Source of the DNA: Candidatus Omnitrophota bacterium
GTDB lineage: Bacteria; Omnitrophota; Gorgyraeia; Duberdicusellales; 4484-171
Direction: 5' to 3'
Assembly (NCBI GenBank): GCA_023227945.1
Contig: JALOCC010000006.1
Coordinates: 6,968-70,967 of the forward strand
DNA: 64,000 nt
The notes under the pieces were generated by a model. It was not told the origin of the DNA. It saw only the letters and a list, made by a program, of their open reading frames with translations, and did no database searches. The position numbers and the translations under genes are program-made. Shown here one piece after another: positions 50,389 through 58,234 of the stretch. Each line of letters begins with the position of its first letter. The stretch's first letter is position 1.

Positions 50389-50868
50389 ATGAAGAAACAG
50401 TCAAAGAATGAAGCGGGCATCCTGGGATTTATTGCAAAGATACACCAACAACTTGCCTTGTTGGACAAAAAGGTAGATGTATTAATTACTAAAACTATGG
50501 CGCCCAAGCCGCCGGAAATCAAACCTTTTTCTCACCCTAAGCCTTTCCAGCAGCAGGCGAATGCTCACGCTCAAGCGCAAAGGCAAAATGAGCGTTTCAG
50601 AGAAAGAGTTATGCATAAAGCAATTTGCGCGGATTGCAGAAAACAATGCGAAGTGCCTTTCCGGCCAAGCGGTGACAGGCCTGTATTTTGCCAGGAATGT
50701 TTCTCACGCCGTAAAAGCGGCAACGCCTTTGGCGCAAATGCCGATAATCGTCCAAAAACAATAACCCCGATTCATACAGCAAGCGTTAACCGGTTGCAGC
50801 CGGTTAGAACGAAAAAGACCGTTGCCAGGAAAAAACCAGCTTCCAAAAAGAAAAAAAGCAAAAAATAG
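50389..50868 (+). CDS. Zinc-ribbon protein with CXXC...CXXC domain
   Basis: The protein has about 159 residues. Its middle contains a treble-clef/zinc-ribbon ICADCRKQCEVPFRP..DRPVFCQECF, the CxDC pattern of small RNA- or nucleotide-associated zinc proteins common in uncultured lineages. The C-terminus is extremely basic (TKKTVARKKPASKKKKSKK), suggesting nucleic-acid binding. I chose ATG 50389 with AGGAG upstream; an earlier in-frame ATG (50242) would translate the hairpin leader. Confidence 0.75.
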   Translation: MKKQSKNEAGILGFIAKIHQQLALLDKKVDVLITKTMAPKPPEIKPFSHPKPFQQQANAHAQAQRQNERFRERVMHKAICADCRKQCEVPFRPSGDRPVFCQECFSRRKSGNAFGANADNRPKTITPIHTASVNRLQPVRTKKTVARKKPASKKKKSKK

Positions 50869-50886
50869 GAAACAACTCGGCAAATA

Positions 50887-51255
50887 ATGGTTAGGCAGCA
50901 ATTATCGCTTATTTTGGCGGTGTTATTCTTGTCTGCGTGCGCGGATAATACTCCTGTAGCCGGGCCATATCCTAAGACAGGGATGGCTTCCTGGTATTCC
51001 GCCAGGATTACTGCAACGGGTGAGAGGTTCGATGATAATGATTTAATCTGCGCTCTACGCAAAAAAGATTTTGGCAAGCATTACAAGGTTTGTAATACAG
51101 CTAACAATAAATGCGTGGCAGTCAGGCATAACAATTTCGGCCCTTCAAAATACTTTTACAATCAGGGCCGGATTATTGATTTAAGCAAGGCAGCATTTTC
51201 CCAAATAGCAGATTTAGAAGAAGGCATAATCGAGGTTACAATAGTAGAAGAATAA
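50887..51255 (+). CDS. RlpA-like lipoprotein (double-psi beta-barrel)
   Basis: The 122-residue protein has a lipobox LFLSAC (Cys18), so it is a lipid-anchored envelope protein. The mature part begins GMASWYSARITATGERFDDNDLICALRK and ends GRIIDLSKAAFSQIADLEEGIIEVTI, the RlpA/DPBB core (VRHNNFGPSKYF in place of the usual VRVNDRGPF). RlpA enzymes cleave naked glycan strands of peptidoglycan. No SPOR domain is present, so it is a minimal form; whether it is active is uncertain. Confidence 0.82.
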   Translation: MVRQQLSLILAVLFLSACADNTPVAGPYPKTGMASWYSARITATGERFDDNDLICALRKKDFGKHYKVCNTANNKCVAVRHNNFGPSKYFYNQGRIIDLSKAAFSQIADLEEGIIEVTIVEE

Positions 51256-51308
51256 AGGGACCAGTTTAATTGCGTTAGCAGCGTAAAAAAAAAGGAGAAA
51301 GATATTTT

Positions 51309-51953
51309 ATGGGATTAGCATCGCTTTTATTTAGTAACCCGGCGTTATTTTTTATATTGGCTGTCTTGCTGCTTTATTCGGTTATCGCCCATGAGGTTGC
51401 GCATGGATGGGTTGCGCATCTCTTCGGAGATAATACAGCCAAAAATTCCGGCAGATTAACGCTTAATCCAGTATCCCATATTGATCCTCTGGGAGCGATT
51501 ATGCTTTTACTCGTTGGATTTGGCTGGGCAAAGCCTGTCCCGGTTGATTTCTATCGTTTGAAAAATTATCGCGTAGGCTTAATTGCGGTTTCTTTGGCAG
51601 GCTGCTTAGCTAATATACTTATAGCAACTATTGGTATATTCTTTTTGCAGTTTCCTGCTATAAACACAAACCCGATGCTTAAGGTAATCTTTACGATTCT
51701 GGTTAGAGTAAATATTATCCTTGGCGCTTTCAATTTAATTCCCATACCGCCCCTTGACGGCTCAAAAATACTTATGGCATTTCTATCTGTTTCCGGCCAG
51801 CAAATTATGGCGCGCCTTGAACGCTATGGATTTTTTATAATCATTATTTTACTTTATACCGGCCTGCTTAATCCCGTCATAACTTTTATGCAGAATTTAA
51901 TTTATACGGTGATTTATTTGCTGTTTAGGTTGTTTGGCCAAAAGCCTTATTGA
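51309..51953 (+). CDS. Site-2 protease family (M50) membrane metalloprotease
   Basis: The 214-residue polytopic protein has zinc motif HEVAH in YSVIAHEVAHGWVAHLFGD, and the second metal motif NLIPIPPLDGSKIL near residues 150-163. The FGWAKPVPVDFYRLKN segment is typical of the short group of bacterial S2P-like proteases (YwhC/FtsH-less rhomboid-like type). It may cleave membrane-bound regulators within the bilayer; an anti-sigma such as that at 12360 is one possible, unproven target. A clear AAAGGAG lies upstream. Confidence 0.88.
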   Translation: MGLASLLFSNPALFFILAVLLLYSVIAHEVAHGWVAHLFGDNTAKNSGRLTLNPVSHIDPLGAIMLLLVGFGWAKPVPVDFYRLKNYRVGLIAVSLAGCLANILIATIGIFFLQFPAINTNPMLKVIFTILVRVNIILGAFNLIPIPPLDGSKILMAFLSVSGQQIMARLERYGFFIIIILLYTGLLNPVITFMQNLIYTVIYLLFRLFGQKPY

Positions 51954-52063
51954 AACCCGATTAGATCCTATTTTTCATTTGCCCCCAATCAATTCCCGTA
52001 TTAAAATAGTAAGATATTGGAAGATTAAAAATCCAGAAGGTTTCTAAAACAAAAAGGACACAT

Positions 52064-53101
52064 ATGAAAGAACCGCAAAGAGGGTACATAGTTGGGGAAA
52101 AAGATGTCGATAATTTAATCGATAAACTCACTAAGCTTTCTGCTTATCCCGGGACTGAATACCTGCTACGTGAAATATTTACGACTGTTGTTAAGCTGGG
52201 TAAAGAGTCAAGCGATAAAGGGGACCTTAAGCTTGTAAACAATGCGCTTAAGGAATTACGGTATTCTTTTAAAATATTTTCCCCGTATAGGAATGTTAAG
52301 AAGGTAGTAGTTTTTGGTTCGGCACGTTCGAAAAAGGACTCATCCGAATATAAGATGGCTGAAGAGTTCGCCAGAAAAATAACAGAGAAGGGTTATATGC
52401 TGGTTACCGGCGGCGGCCCGGGAGTTATGGAGGCAGGCAATAAAGGCGCAAAGAAAGGTACGGACTTTGGGCTAAATATCCGGCTTCCTTTTGAACAAAA
52501 AACAAACCCGTATTTAGAAGAAAAAGAAAAAATCATTAACTTTAAATATTTTTTTACCAGGAAACTTATTTTCATAAAGGAAACCGATGCCACAGTCCTT
52601 TTCCCCGGAGGTTTCGGCACAAACGATGAAGGCTTTGAGGCACTTACCTTAATCCAGACTGGTAAATCAAAACCCAGGCCGATAGTTTTAATTGAACCGA
52701 AAGGCTCAACCTATTGGGCAAGTTGGAAGCGTTTTATAAATAACCAACTGGCCAAGAGCAGATTTATAAACAAAGAAGATTTTCATCTTTTTACTATCGA
52801 GAAAGATGTCAATCGCGCAATTGACTATATAGAAAATTTTTACAAAGTATATCACTCAATAAGGTATATTTCCGGCTTAACCGTTATCCGGCTGAACAGA
52901 AAAATTTCAGATAAAACATTAAATTTTTTAAATAAAGAATTTAAGGATATTTTAACCAGCGGTAAAATAATACTTTCTACCGCGATGAATGAAGAACTTC
53001 AAAAAGGAGAGCATCTCGATTTACCGCGGCTTATAATGCACTTTAATCTGCATGATTATGGCAGGCTCTGCAAAATGATTTGTGTTATTAATGAGGACTA
53101 G
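52064..53101 (+). CDS. LOG-family (lysine decarboxylase-like) nucleotide hydrolase
   Basis: The 345-residue protein has a Rossmann-like core: VVVFGSARSKKDSSEY, MLVTGGGPGVMEAGNKGA and LFPGGFGTNDEGFEALTLIQTGK (PGGxGTxxE signature, residues 183-191). Members hydrolyse nucleoside monophosphates to base and ribose-5-phosphate (PpnN/LOG type). An extra C-terminal region of about 90 residues (from ISGLTVIRLNRKISDKTLN) is longer than the plain LOG domain and resembles the PpnN-type extension. AAAGGACACAT precedes the ATG. Confidence 0.85.
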   Translation: MKEPQRGYIVGEKDVDNLIDKLTKLSAYPGTEYLLREIFTTVVKLGKESSDKGDLKLVNNALKELRYSFKIFSPYRNVKKVVVFGSARSKKDSSEYKMAEEFARKITEKGYMLVTGGGPGVMEAGNKGAKKGTDFGLNIRLPFEQKTNPYLEEKEKIINFKYFFTRKLIFIKETDATVLFPGGFGTNDEGFEALTLIQTGKSKPRPIVLIEPKGSTYWASWKRFINNQLAKSRFINKEDFHLFTIEKDVNRAIDYIENFYKVYHSIRYISGLTVIRLNRKISDKTLNFLNKEFKDILTSGKIILSTAMNEELQKGEHLDLPRLIMHFNLHDYGRLCKMICVINED

Positions 53102-53148
53102 ACGAAAATCAGCAAACAATAGGCTTTGATGCCTGGGTATTTGAGTTA

Positions 53149-53180
53149 TAAAATAAAACAGCCCCGACAAACGTCGGGGC
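53149..53180 (-). terminator. Rho-independent terminator for the minus-strand gene
   Basis: GCCCCGAC/GTCGGGGC (53161-53180) is followed, on the minus strand, by TGTTTTATTTT. It serves the gene ending at 53217 and blocks convergent read-through. Confidence 0.75.
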
Positions 53181-53216
53181 GCTCCAAATAGGATCAGAAA
53201 GGAGTTTCTGTCTTTT

Positions 53217-53585
53217 TTAGTACCCGATTGCGTGATTTATCAATACCCAGCCGGTCCAGCCGGAATATCCGCCGGAAGTTATCTCTATTTTTGCTGTTTT
53301 TTCCCAAAAATTGGCTTCCAAAATACGCGCTTTTGTTCCGTTTTCTACCTCAAATGCAACATGGCCTAACATTTTCGTCAGGTAATTTTGCTTTTCAGAG
53401 CCCATGAGGTTTCCGGTTAAGCTGTTGAAAGAACGTTTGCTTTTACCTGTATATACAGGAATCTTTCCCGCGAAGCTTTTAAGCTCCACTTCTTTTCCTA
53501 TATATTCGTCATACTGGGCAAAACTAGTAGGTAAATATGCAAGAATCAATGCGCACGCTATAATTATGACCACGGATTTTCTCAT
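53217..53585 (-). CDS. Exported SH3-like hypothetical protein
   Basis: The 122-residue protein, the only confident minus-strand gene, has a signal peptide (RKSVVIIIACALILAYLPTSFA). The mature part alternates short beta strands (EVELKSFAGKIPVYTGKS, HVAFEVENGTKARILEANFWEKTAKIEIT) and ends GYSGWTGWVLINHAIGY, the pattern of a bacterial SH3-type envelope domain. GGAGGTGTAAA precedes the start (position 53585); an earlier in-frame ATG has no RBS. It faces the LOG-family gene and shares the terminator region with it. Confidence 0.78.
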   Translation of the reverse strand: MRKSVVIIIACALILAYLPTSFAQYDEYIGKEVELKSFAGKIPVYTGKSKRSFNSLTGNLMGSEKQNYLTKMLGHVAFEVENGTKARILEANFWEKTAKIEITSGGYSGWTGWVLINHAIGY

Positions 53586-53689
53586 TTTACACCTCCGATG
53601 AGCCGGCTTAGCCAACCCAATTTTAATAATACCATAAACATATGCCAAAAAACCACAAAAACAGCAAGGTTTTTGTAAACGTTTTCATG

Positions 53690-53805
53690 CAACGCGAACA
53701 ATCGCGAATAGGTTTTGATGGTTTCATTAAGGTATAAACGCGAATTTATGCGAATAAATCTATTCGCGGCCATTCGCGTTGGATCCGCGATAATTTGCGT
53801 TTATG
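53690..53805. repeat. Imperfect palindrome, CGCGAATT word family (copy 7)
   Basis: ACGCGAACAATCGCGAAT, ATTAAGGTATAAACGCGAAT on the left; ATTCGCGGCCATTCGCGTTGG and GCGATAATTTGCGTTTAT on the right. Closest to the 29750-29880 copy (shared ATTAAGGTATAAACGCGAAT). It lies in the 353-bp divergent gap before hisF. Confidence 0.72.
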
Positions 53806-53815
53806 TTAATTTTCG

Positions 53816-53842
53816 TTGATTTTTTAATGAGTATGGTATAAT
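53816..53842 (+). promoter_or_regulatory. Promoter of hisF-hisI
   Basis: TATAAT at 53837-53842 with extended -10 (ATGG before it) and a weak TTGATT at 53816-53821 (15-nt spacer). The inverted-repeat element starts 3 nt later, so it would occupy the whole leader. Confidence 0.5.
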
Positions 53843-53844
53843 CT

Positions 53845-53931
53845 ACCCCGTTAGAGAAATTAATAAATGCCTCAATAAAGCTAAAAATAATGATTTATCG
53901 GTGAGGTGATTGCGTAATTCTCTAACGGGGT
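53845..53931. repeat. Element with 14-bp perfect inverted ends (CCCCGTTAGAG type), copy 2
   Basis: ACCCCGTTAGAGAA (53845-53858) and TTCTCTAACGGGGT (53918-53931) are identical to the ends of the 17411-17525 element. The 59-nt interior differs and contains its own stem (CCTCA/TGAGG with ATAAA/TTTAT). The right end is 7 nt before the hisF ATG and supplies the only G-rich RBS-like stretch (GGGGTGAAG). Confidence 0.75.
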
Positions 53932-53938
53932 GAAGCCT

Positions 53939-54793
53939 ATGTTGGCCAAGAGAATTATTCCCTGTCTTGATATTAATAAAGGCAGAGTAGTAAAGGGCGT
54001 GCATTTTGTAAATCTAAGGGATGCAGGAGACCCCATAGAAAACGCTTTATTTTATGAAAAAGAAGGCGCTGATGAACTTGTTTTTCTTGATATTACCGCA
54101 AGCTATGAAAAAAGAAAGACTACGCTTGATTTGGTGAAAAAAGTTGCCGAATGCGTTTTTATGCCTTTTACCGTGGGCGGCGGCATAAGCAGTGCCGCAG
54201 ATATACGAGAACTCCTTTTAGCCGGAGCCGACAAAGTTTCCATAAATACCATAGCCGTTAAGAACCCAAAGCTTATCACTGAAGCAAGCAATATTTTTGG
54301 GGCCCAGTGCATAGTGGTTGCGATTGATGCAAAAGCAGTCCACAGTCCACAGTGTGCGAAGCGAAGCGAAGCCTCCCCGAAGGGGGCCGCAGTCCATAGC
54401 AAAAATAAAAAACTATCGACTATGGACTATCGACTGTCGATTAAAAAGTGGGAGGTTTACATAAACGGCGGAAGGACGGCTACAGGGCTTGATGCGGTTA
54501 GCTGGGCGAAGGAAGCTGAGAAGCTTGGGGCAGGAGAAATACTTCTGACCAGTATGGATTATGATGGAACAAAAGACGGTTATGATGTAGAATTAACCAA
54601 AGCAATATCTGCGGCCGTAAAGATACCTGTAATTGCTTCAGGCGGAGCCGGAAAAATAGAAGATTTTTATGAGGTGTTTGTTAAAACCGCTGCAACAGCA
54701 GCATTGGCAGCATCGATATTCCATTATAGAGAAATTAAAATAAAAAATATAAAACAATATCTTAAGAAAAAAGGAATTGAGGTGAGGATATGA
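53939..54793 (+). CDS. hisF: Imidazole glycerol phosphate synthase cyclase subunit, with an in-frame repeat insertion
   Basis: Forms the imidazole ring of histidine from PRFAR and ammonia. The (beta-alpha)8 barrel has both catalytic Asp: Asp11 in [14 protein letters not shown] and Asp130 in [36 protein letters not shown] and VIASGGAGK are intact. It is 284 residues, about 30 longer than usual. The excess (about residues 133-168) is encoded by a palindromic repeat at 54336-54441 and falls right after the Asp130 strand. I chose ATG 53939, which gives the conserved [11 protein letters not shown] start. The hisH partner is not in the window. Confidence 0.9.
   Translation: MLAKRIIPCLDINKGRVVKGVHFVNLRDAGDPIENALFYEKEGADELVFLDITASYEKRKTTLDLVKKVAECVFMPFTVGGGISSAADIRELLLAGADKVSINTIAVKNPKLITEASNIFGAQCIVVAIDAKAVHSPQCAKRSEASPKGAAVHSKNKKLSTMDYRLSIKKWEVYINGGRTATGLDAVSWAKEAEKLGAGEILLTSMDYDGTKDGYDVELTKAISAAVKIPVIASGGAGKIEDFYEVFVKTAATAALAASIFHYREIKIKNIKQYLKKKGIEVRI
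54336..54441 (+). repeat. Palindromic repeat translated in frame inside hisF
   Basis: CAGTCCACAGTCCACAGTG words on the left, a nested GCCTCCCCGAAGGGGGCC hairpin, then CAGTCCATAGC and ACTATCGACTATGGACTATCG words on the right. It is built like the intergenic palindromes but keeps the hisF frame open and encodes about 35 hydrophilic residues. Confidence 0.75.
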
Positions 54794-55176
54794 ACAGACC
54801 AAAGGCAACCCTTCGATTACGCTCAGGGCAAGAAGGCCAAAGGCCAAAGACCGGAATAAATAAAATATCACAGTTGAAGTTTGATGAGAAGGGGTTGATC
54901 CCGGCGATCATCCAGGATTATAAAAACGGTGATGTATTGATGGTTGCTTACATGAATAAAGAGTCGCTAAAAATTACCCTTCGTGAAAAACGCACATGCT
55001 TTTATTCACGGTCGCGCAAAATGTTATGGAGGAAGGGCGAAACCAGCGGCCATGTTCAAAAAATAAAATCAATTTATTACGATTGCGATAAGGATGCCTT
55101 GCTGATTAAAGTTCAGCAAATTGGAGCAGCTTGTCATACTGGAGAGTGGAGTTGCTTCTATAGGAAAATGATTTAG
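54790..55176 (+). CDS. hisI: Phosphoribosyl-AMP cyclohydrolase, with a repeat-encoded N-terminus
   Basis: Opens the adenine ring of PR-AMP in histidine synthesis. The 128-residue protein has [45 protein letters not shown], the metal-binding DCDKD, and two zinc Cys in [12 protein letters not shown]. The first about 22 residues ([20 protein letters not shown]) are not family sequence: they translate the words CGATTACGCTCAGGGC and AGGCCAAAGGCCAAAG. The ATG overlaps the hisF stop (ATGA), so this start is probably used. No fused hisE domain is present. Confidence 0.9.
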   Translation: MNRPKATLRLRSGQEGQRPKTGINKISQLKFDEKGLIPAIIQDYKNGDVLMVAYMNKESLKITLREKRTCFYSRSRKMLWRKGETSGHVQKIKSIYYDCDKDALLIKVQQIGAACHTGEWSCFYRKMI

Positions 55177-55185
55177 ATACTTGTA

Positions 55186-55323
55186 ACACGTCACAGGTAG
55201 CACGTAACACGTGATGAGGTCGCCCCAGAACCTGTTACCCGTTACCTGTTACGTCCACTCCAAGTGGACTCGCCTAAATGTTTTTATATGGTGGCGAGGA
55301 TACGTGTTACAACACGGTGACTA
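55186..55323. repeat. Imperfect palindrome, GTAACACGT/CCTGTTACC word family
   Basis: TTGTAACACGTCACAGG and CACGTAACACGTGATGAGG on the left; CCTGTTACCCGTTACCTGTTACG on the right, then a nested GTCCACTCCAAGTGGAC hairpin and a closing CGTGTTACAACACGGTG. It fills the hisI-trpE gap and ends 4 nt before the trpE start. Confidence 0.65.
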
Positions 55324-55326
55324 GAT

Positions 55327-56808
55327 ATGCAAATACATCCGTCTCCGAAAGATTTTGTTAAATTAGCGAAAAAGAATAATCTGATTGTTCTATCGCATAA
55401 ATTCTATTCTGATTCGCTTACCCCGGTTTCTATCTATCATAATCTTTCAAAGCAATTCAAGGAAGAAAGTTTTCTTCTTGAGTCAGTTGAAGGAGAAGAG
55501 AAGATTAGCCGTTTTTCTTTTATGGGTTTTATGCCCATAGGGGTATTTAAAAGTAGAAGCAAAGCAATCAGCATAAAAAATCAGAAAGAAACAACTTTTG
55601 AAACCGAAAAAAACCCGCTCTTTGAACTTAGAAAATTAATGCGTGAGTTTAAAGTGGCACCTAAAGAAAATTTACGTTTCTTTGGGGGATTTGTCGGCTA
55701 CCTTGGTTATGACCTTGTAAGGTTTTATGAACCGATAGGCGGCAGGAAAAAAGATTCGCTAAATACTCCCGATACTTATCTCATCCTTCCGAAATTTCTG
55801 ATAATTTTTGACCATCTTAAAAAGCAAATCGAAATCCTTTCTTTTGTGAAGATAAACACAAAGCAAAACCTTAGAAGCTTATATGCTAAAGAGGTAAAAG
55901 TTATCGAAGGAATATTTAAAAAATTGCAAAATCCGGCAAGGCTAAAAACATTAACAATGTCCGGCGCGGCAAAGGCTAATCTTAAATCAAATTTAAGCAA
56001 GAAAGATTTTGTATCGATAGTTGAGAAAGCAAAAAAATACATAAGAGAGGGAGAAATAATACAAACGGTTCTTTCGCAAAGATTTTCAGTAGATTTTTCC
56101 GGCGACCCTTTCAACGTATACCGCTATTTGAGAATACTTAATCCGTCGCCCTATATGTTTTATTTAAACTTCAAGGATTTAAAAATTGCCGGATCAAGCC
56201 CGGAAATGCTTTTGCGCTGCGAAAAAGGCATTTTAACGACACGGCCAATTGCCGGAACCCGTCCGAGGGGGAAAGATGAACTTGAAGAAAAGAAGTTTGA
56301 GAAGTCATTACTGGATGATCCCAAGGAACGCGCGGAGCATATAATGCTTGTTGACTTGGCACGAAATGATTTAGGCAGAGTCGCCGAAAGCGCCAGCGTT
56401 ACCGTTCCGGTATTTATGACCATTGAACATTTCTCTCACGTGATGCACATAGTAAGCGAGACAAGGGCACAGCTTAAAAAAGGGAAAGATATATTTTCTG
56501 CATTCATCAGCTGTTTTCCGGCAGGGACAGTAAGCGGAGCGCCGAAGGTAAGGGCTATGCAGATAATAAATGAGCTTGAAGGCCGTGCGCGGGGAATATA
56601 TGCAGGAAGCGTTGGATATTTTTCCTTCACAAATAGCTTAGATACGTGTATAATAATAAGGACTATAATATTCAAGAACAGGAAAGCCTATATTCAGGCT
56701 GGAGCCGGTATAGTTATGGATTCAAAGCCTGAAAAAGAATATAAGGAAACGTTAAATAAAGCAAAAGCGCAAGTGTTAGCTGTTAGGCTGGCAAAAAGCT
56801 TAGTTTAA
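55327..56808 (+). CDS. trpE: Anthranilate synthase component I
   Basis: Converts chorismate to anthranilate, the first step of tryptophan synthesis. The 493-residue protein shows the N-terminal regulatory half (FLLESVEGEEKISRFSFMGF, the LLES Trp-feedback region) and the chorismate-binding half: GEIIQTVLSQRF, PSPYMFYLNFKDL, IAGSSPEMLLRCE, TRPIAGTRPRGKDE, LVDLARNDLGRV, TVSGAPKVRAMQIINELE and AGAGIVMDSKPEKEYKET. TrpG is not adjacent. It lies alone between a repeat and the TIGR04073-type gene. No obvious Trp leader peptide or attenuator is visible. Confidence 0.93.
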   Translation: MQIHPSPKDFVKLAKKNNLIVLSHKFYSDSLTPVSIYHNLSKQFKEESFLLESVEGEEKISRFSFMGFMPIGVFKSRSKAISIKNQKETTFETEKNPLFELRKLMREFKVAPKENLRFFGGFVGYLGYDLVRFYEPIGGRKKDSLNTPDTYLILPKFLIIFDHLKKQIEILSFVKINTKQNLRSLYAKEVKVIEGIFKKLQNPARLKTLTMSGAAKANLKSNLSKKDFVSIVEKAKKYIREGEIIQTVLSQRFSVDFSGDPFNVYRYLRILNPSPYMFYLNFKDLKIAGSSPEMLLRCEKGILTTRPIAGTRPRGKDELEEKKFEKSLLDDPKERAEHIMLVDLARNDLGRVAESASVTVPVFMTIEHFSHVMHIVSETRAQLKKGKDIFSAFISCFPAGTVSGAPKVRAMQIINELEGRARGIYAGSVGYFSFTNSLDTCIIIRTIIFKNRKAYIQAGAGIVMDSKPEKEYKETLNKAKAQVLAVRLAKSLV

Positions 56809-56820
56809 AAGGAGGAGACA

Positions 56821-57417
56821 ATGAAGAAGACAATTTGTTTTTTTATAATTTTGTTTCAAGTATTTTTATTATCTTCTTATGCCGAGGTGAAAGCTGAAAG
56901 TAAAGAGGCTGCGGCGCAACCACAGCAGGCTGCTCCAATTACTGTCAGCCAGCCAGTTACGGAAGCCCCAGCAGTGGAAGAGGTTACTGCACCGGTAGAA
57001 GAAGTTACCGTACCGGTTGTAAAAAAAGAAGAAGTTAAAAAGAAGCCAGTAAAAAAAAGACAACCTAAGAAAGGAAAAATTAAAAAAGCAAAACCTCAAG
57101 AACCATGTCAAATGCCACAGGAAGCACAGGGTACGGTTGTCTTAAGAGAGCGCGTATCAGATCAAAATCCTTTACGTAAAGTTGCGCGTGGAGCTGTAAA
57201 TACTACTTTGGGTTGGGTTGAAATTCCGCGGCAGATGATAAAAGTAAATAGGACACAAGGCGATATCGCAGGTGTATTCTGGGGCCCTTTAAAAGGATTT
57301 GCTTTCTTTGTTGGTAGAACAGCAGTTGGGCTTTATGAGGTAACAACGTTTTTACTCCCTCCATACAAGCCTGTTGTAACTCCTGAATTTATATTCTCGG
57401 AAAGCGACGATGATTAG
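56821..57417 (+). CDS. Exosortase-system-associated protein, TIGR04073-like
   Basis: The 198-residue protein has a signal peptide (KKTICFFIILFQVFLLSSYA). A Pro/Glu/Val/Lys-rich linker (residues 25-95) contains repeats of the type VEEVTAPVEEVT and KKKPVKKRQPKKG. A conserved C-terminal domain follows (RKVARGAVNTTLGWVEIPRQMIKV ... GRTAVGLYEVTTFLLPPYKPVVTPEF), matching proteins linked by occurrence to exosortase (PEP-CTERM) sorting. No exosortase gene is in the window. GGAGGAG precedes the ATG, 12 nt after trpE. Confidence 0.78.
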   Translation: MKKTICFFIILFQVFLLSSYAEVKAESKEAAAQPQQAAPITVSQPVTEAPAVEEVTAPVEEVTVPVVKKEEVKKKPVKKRQPKKGKIKKAKPQEPCQMPQEAQGTVVLRERVSDQNPLRKVARGAVNTTLGWVEIPRQMIKVNRTQGDIAGVFWGPLKGFAFFVGRTAVGLYEVTTFLLPPYKPVVTPEFIFSESDDD

Positions 57418-57423
57418 TTGAAA

Positions 57424-57513
57424 GTAGAAGCGGATTTCCGCGGATAGTAACGCGGATTTACGCATGGTTATCTGTGCGTTTATCGGCGTAGATATCCGCG
57501 TTCATCCACATTT
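57424..57513. repeat. Imperfect palindrome, CGCGGAT/ATCCGCG word family
   Basis: AGCGGATTTCCGCGGATAG and ACGCGGATTTACGC on the left, mirrored by GCGTTTATCGGCG and AGATATCCGCGTTCATCC on the right. It directly precedes the rpsP Shine-Dalgarno (GGAGGG). A short related piece follows rpsP at 57778-57815 (GATATCCGCG). Confidence 0.6.
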
Positions 57514-57531
57514 ATCCCTAAAGGAGGGTTT

Positions 57532-57777
57532 ATGGTTAGAATAAGATTAAGAAAACCGGGTAAGGTTGCGAAAGGAAGATATCATTTTAAAATGGTTGCG
57601 ATGGAAAAACGCAATGCAAGAGATTCGGAATATCTGGAGCAAATCGGCCATTACGATCCTTCCAGAAAGCTTCTGAAAATAGATATCGAAAAATACGATA
57701 AGTGGATAAAAAAAGGCGCAATACCCACGGAAACAGTAGCCTCGTTATACAAGAGATATAAAAAGGAAAATAAATAG
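57532..57777 (+). CDS. rpsP: 30S ribosomal protein S16
   Basis: The 81-residue protein has the S16 start VRIRLRKPGKVAKGRYHFKMVAMEKRNARDSEYLEQIGHYDP and the YDKWIKKGAIPTETVASLYKR block (usually RVxYWLxxGAQPTDTVxxLL). It binds 16S rRNA in the 30S body. It is more divergent than most, with GRYHF replacing the usual RPFYRIVV. GGAGGG precedes the ATG. The common rimM-trmD-rplS neighbours are absent. Confidence 0.9.
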   Translation: MVRIRLRKPGKVAKGRYHFKMVAMEKRNARDSEYLEQIGHYDPSRKLLKIDIEKYDKWIKKGAIPTETVASLYKRYKKENK

Positions 57778-57830
57778 TAGAAGCGAATTCCCGCGGAACG
57801 TAGATATCCGCGAAAAGACACTTCTAAACC

Positions 57831-57946
57831 TACCCCTCGTGCCTGTATATCGGTTAAATTTCCTGGCCACAGGCCGTGAAATTTAACCGAAGCACTTCGG
57901 GGTTAATTCGCCCCGCCGTTACGTCGGGGCTCATTAAGGAGTTAAA
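57831..57946 (+). promoter_or_regulatory. Two-hairpin structured leader, copy 2 (upstream of yajC)
   Basis: CTGTATAT, then a perfect 12-bp stem CGGTTAAATTTC (57851-57862) / GAAATTTAACCG (57878-57889) enclosing CTGGCCACAGGCC. CACTTCGGGGTTAATTCG follows, then a hairpin GCCCCG/CGGGGC (57910-57930), then CTCATTAAGGAG with the yajC Shine-Dalgarno. It shares the conserved blocks, but not the stem sequences, of 50245-50388. Confidence 0.6.
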
Positions 57947-58234
57947 ATGCAACCAAATCCAGGCGCAGGTATGGCTAATATATTATTTCTCGTAGTTATA
58001 TTCGGAATTTTCTATTTTATGCTAATCCGGCCCCAGCAGAAACAGCAGAAGAAACATCAGGAGATGATTAACAATTTAAATAAAAATGACGAAGTAGTTA
58101 CCTTAGGCGGCATGCACGGCACAATCATAAACGTAAAAGAAAAAACTTTTGTTTTAAGGGTTGATGATAATGTTAAGATAGAAATAGATAAAAGCGCAAT
58201 TTCTTATATAGTAAAAGCGAGGCAAAAAGAATGA
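57947..58234 (+). CDS. yajC: Preprotein translocase accessory subunit YajC
   Basis: The 95-residue single-pass protein associates with SecDF. It has helix NILFLVVIFGIFYFMLI, then the signature RPQQKQQKKHQEMINNLNKNDEVVTLGGMHGTI. AAGGAG precedes the ATG and belongs to the structured leader. The stop overlaps the secDF ATG (ATGA), so the two are translationally coupled. Confidence 0.94.
   Translation: MQPNPGAGMANILFLVVIFGIFYFMLIRPQQKQQKKHQEMINNLNKNDEVVTLGGMHGTIINVKEKTFVLRVDDNVKIEIDKSAISYIVKARQKE

Noticed and set aside
50172..50522. Minus-strand open frame of 116 codons
   Set aside because: It runs through the hairpin leader and antisense to the zinc-ribbon gene, has no RBS and no protein-like pattern.
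55186..55323. Trp attenuator before trpE
   Set aside because: The gap is a word palindrome with no Trp-rich leader peptide and no terminator with a U-tract.
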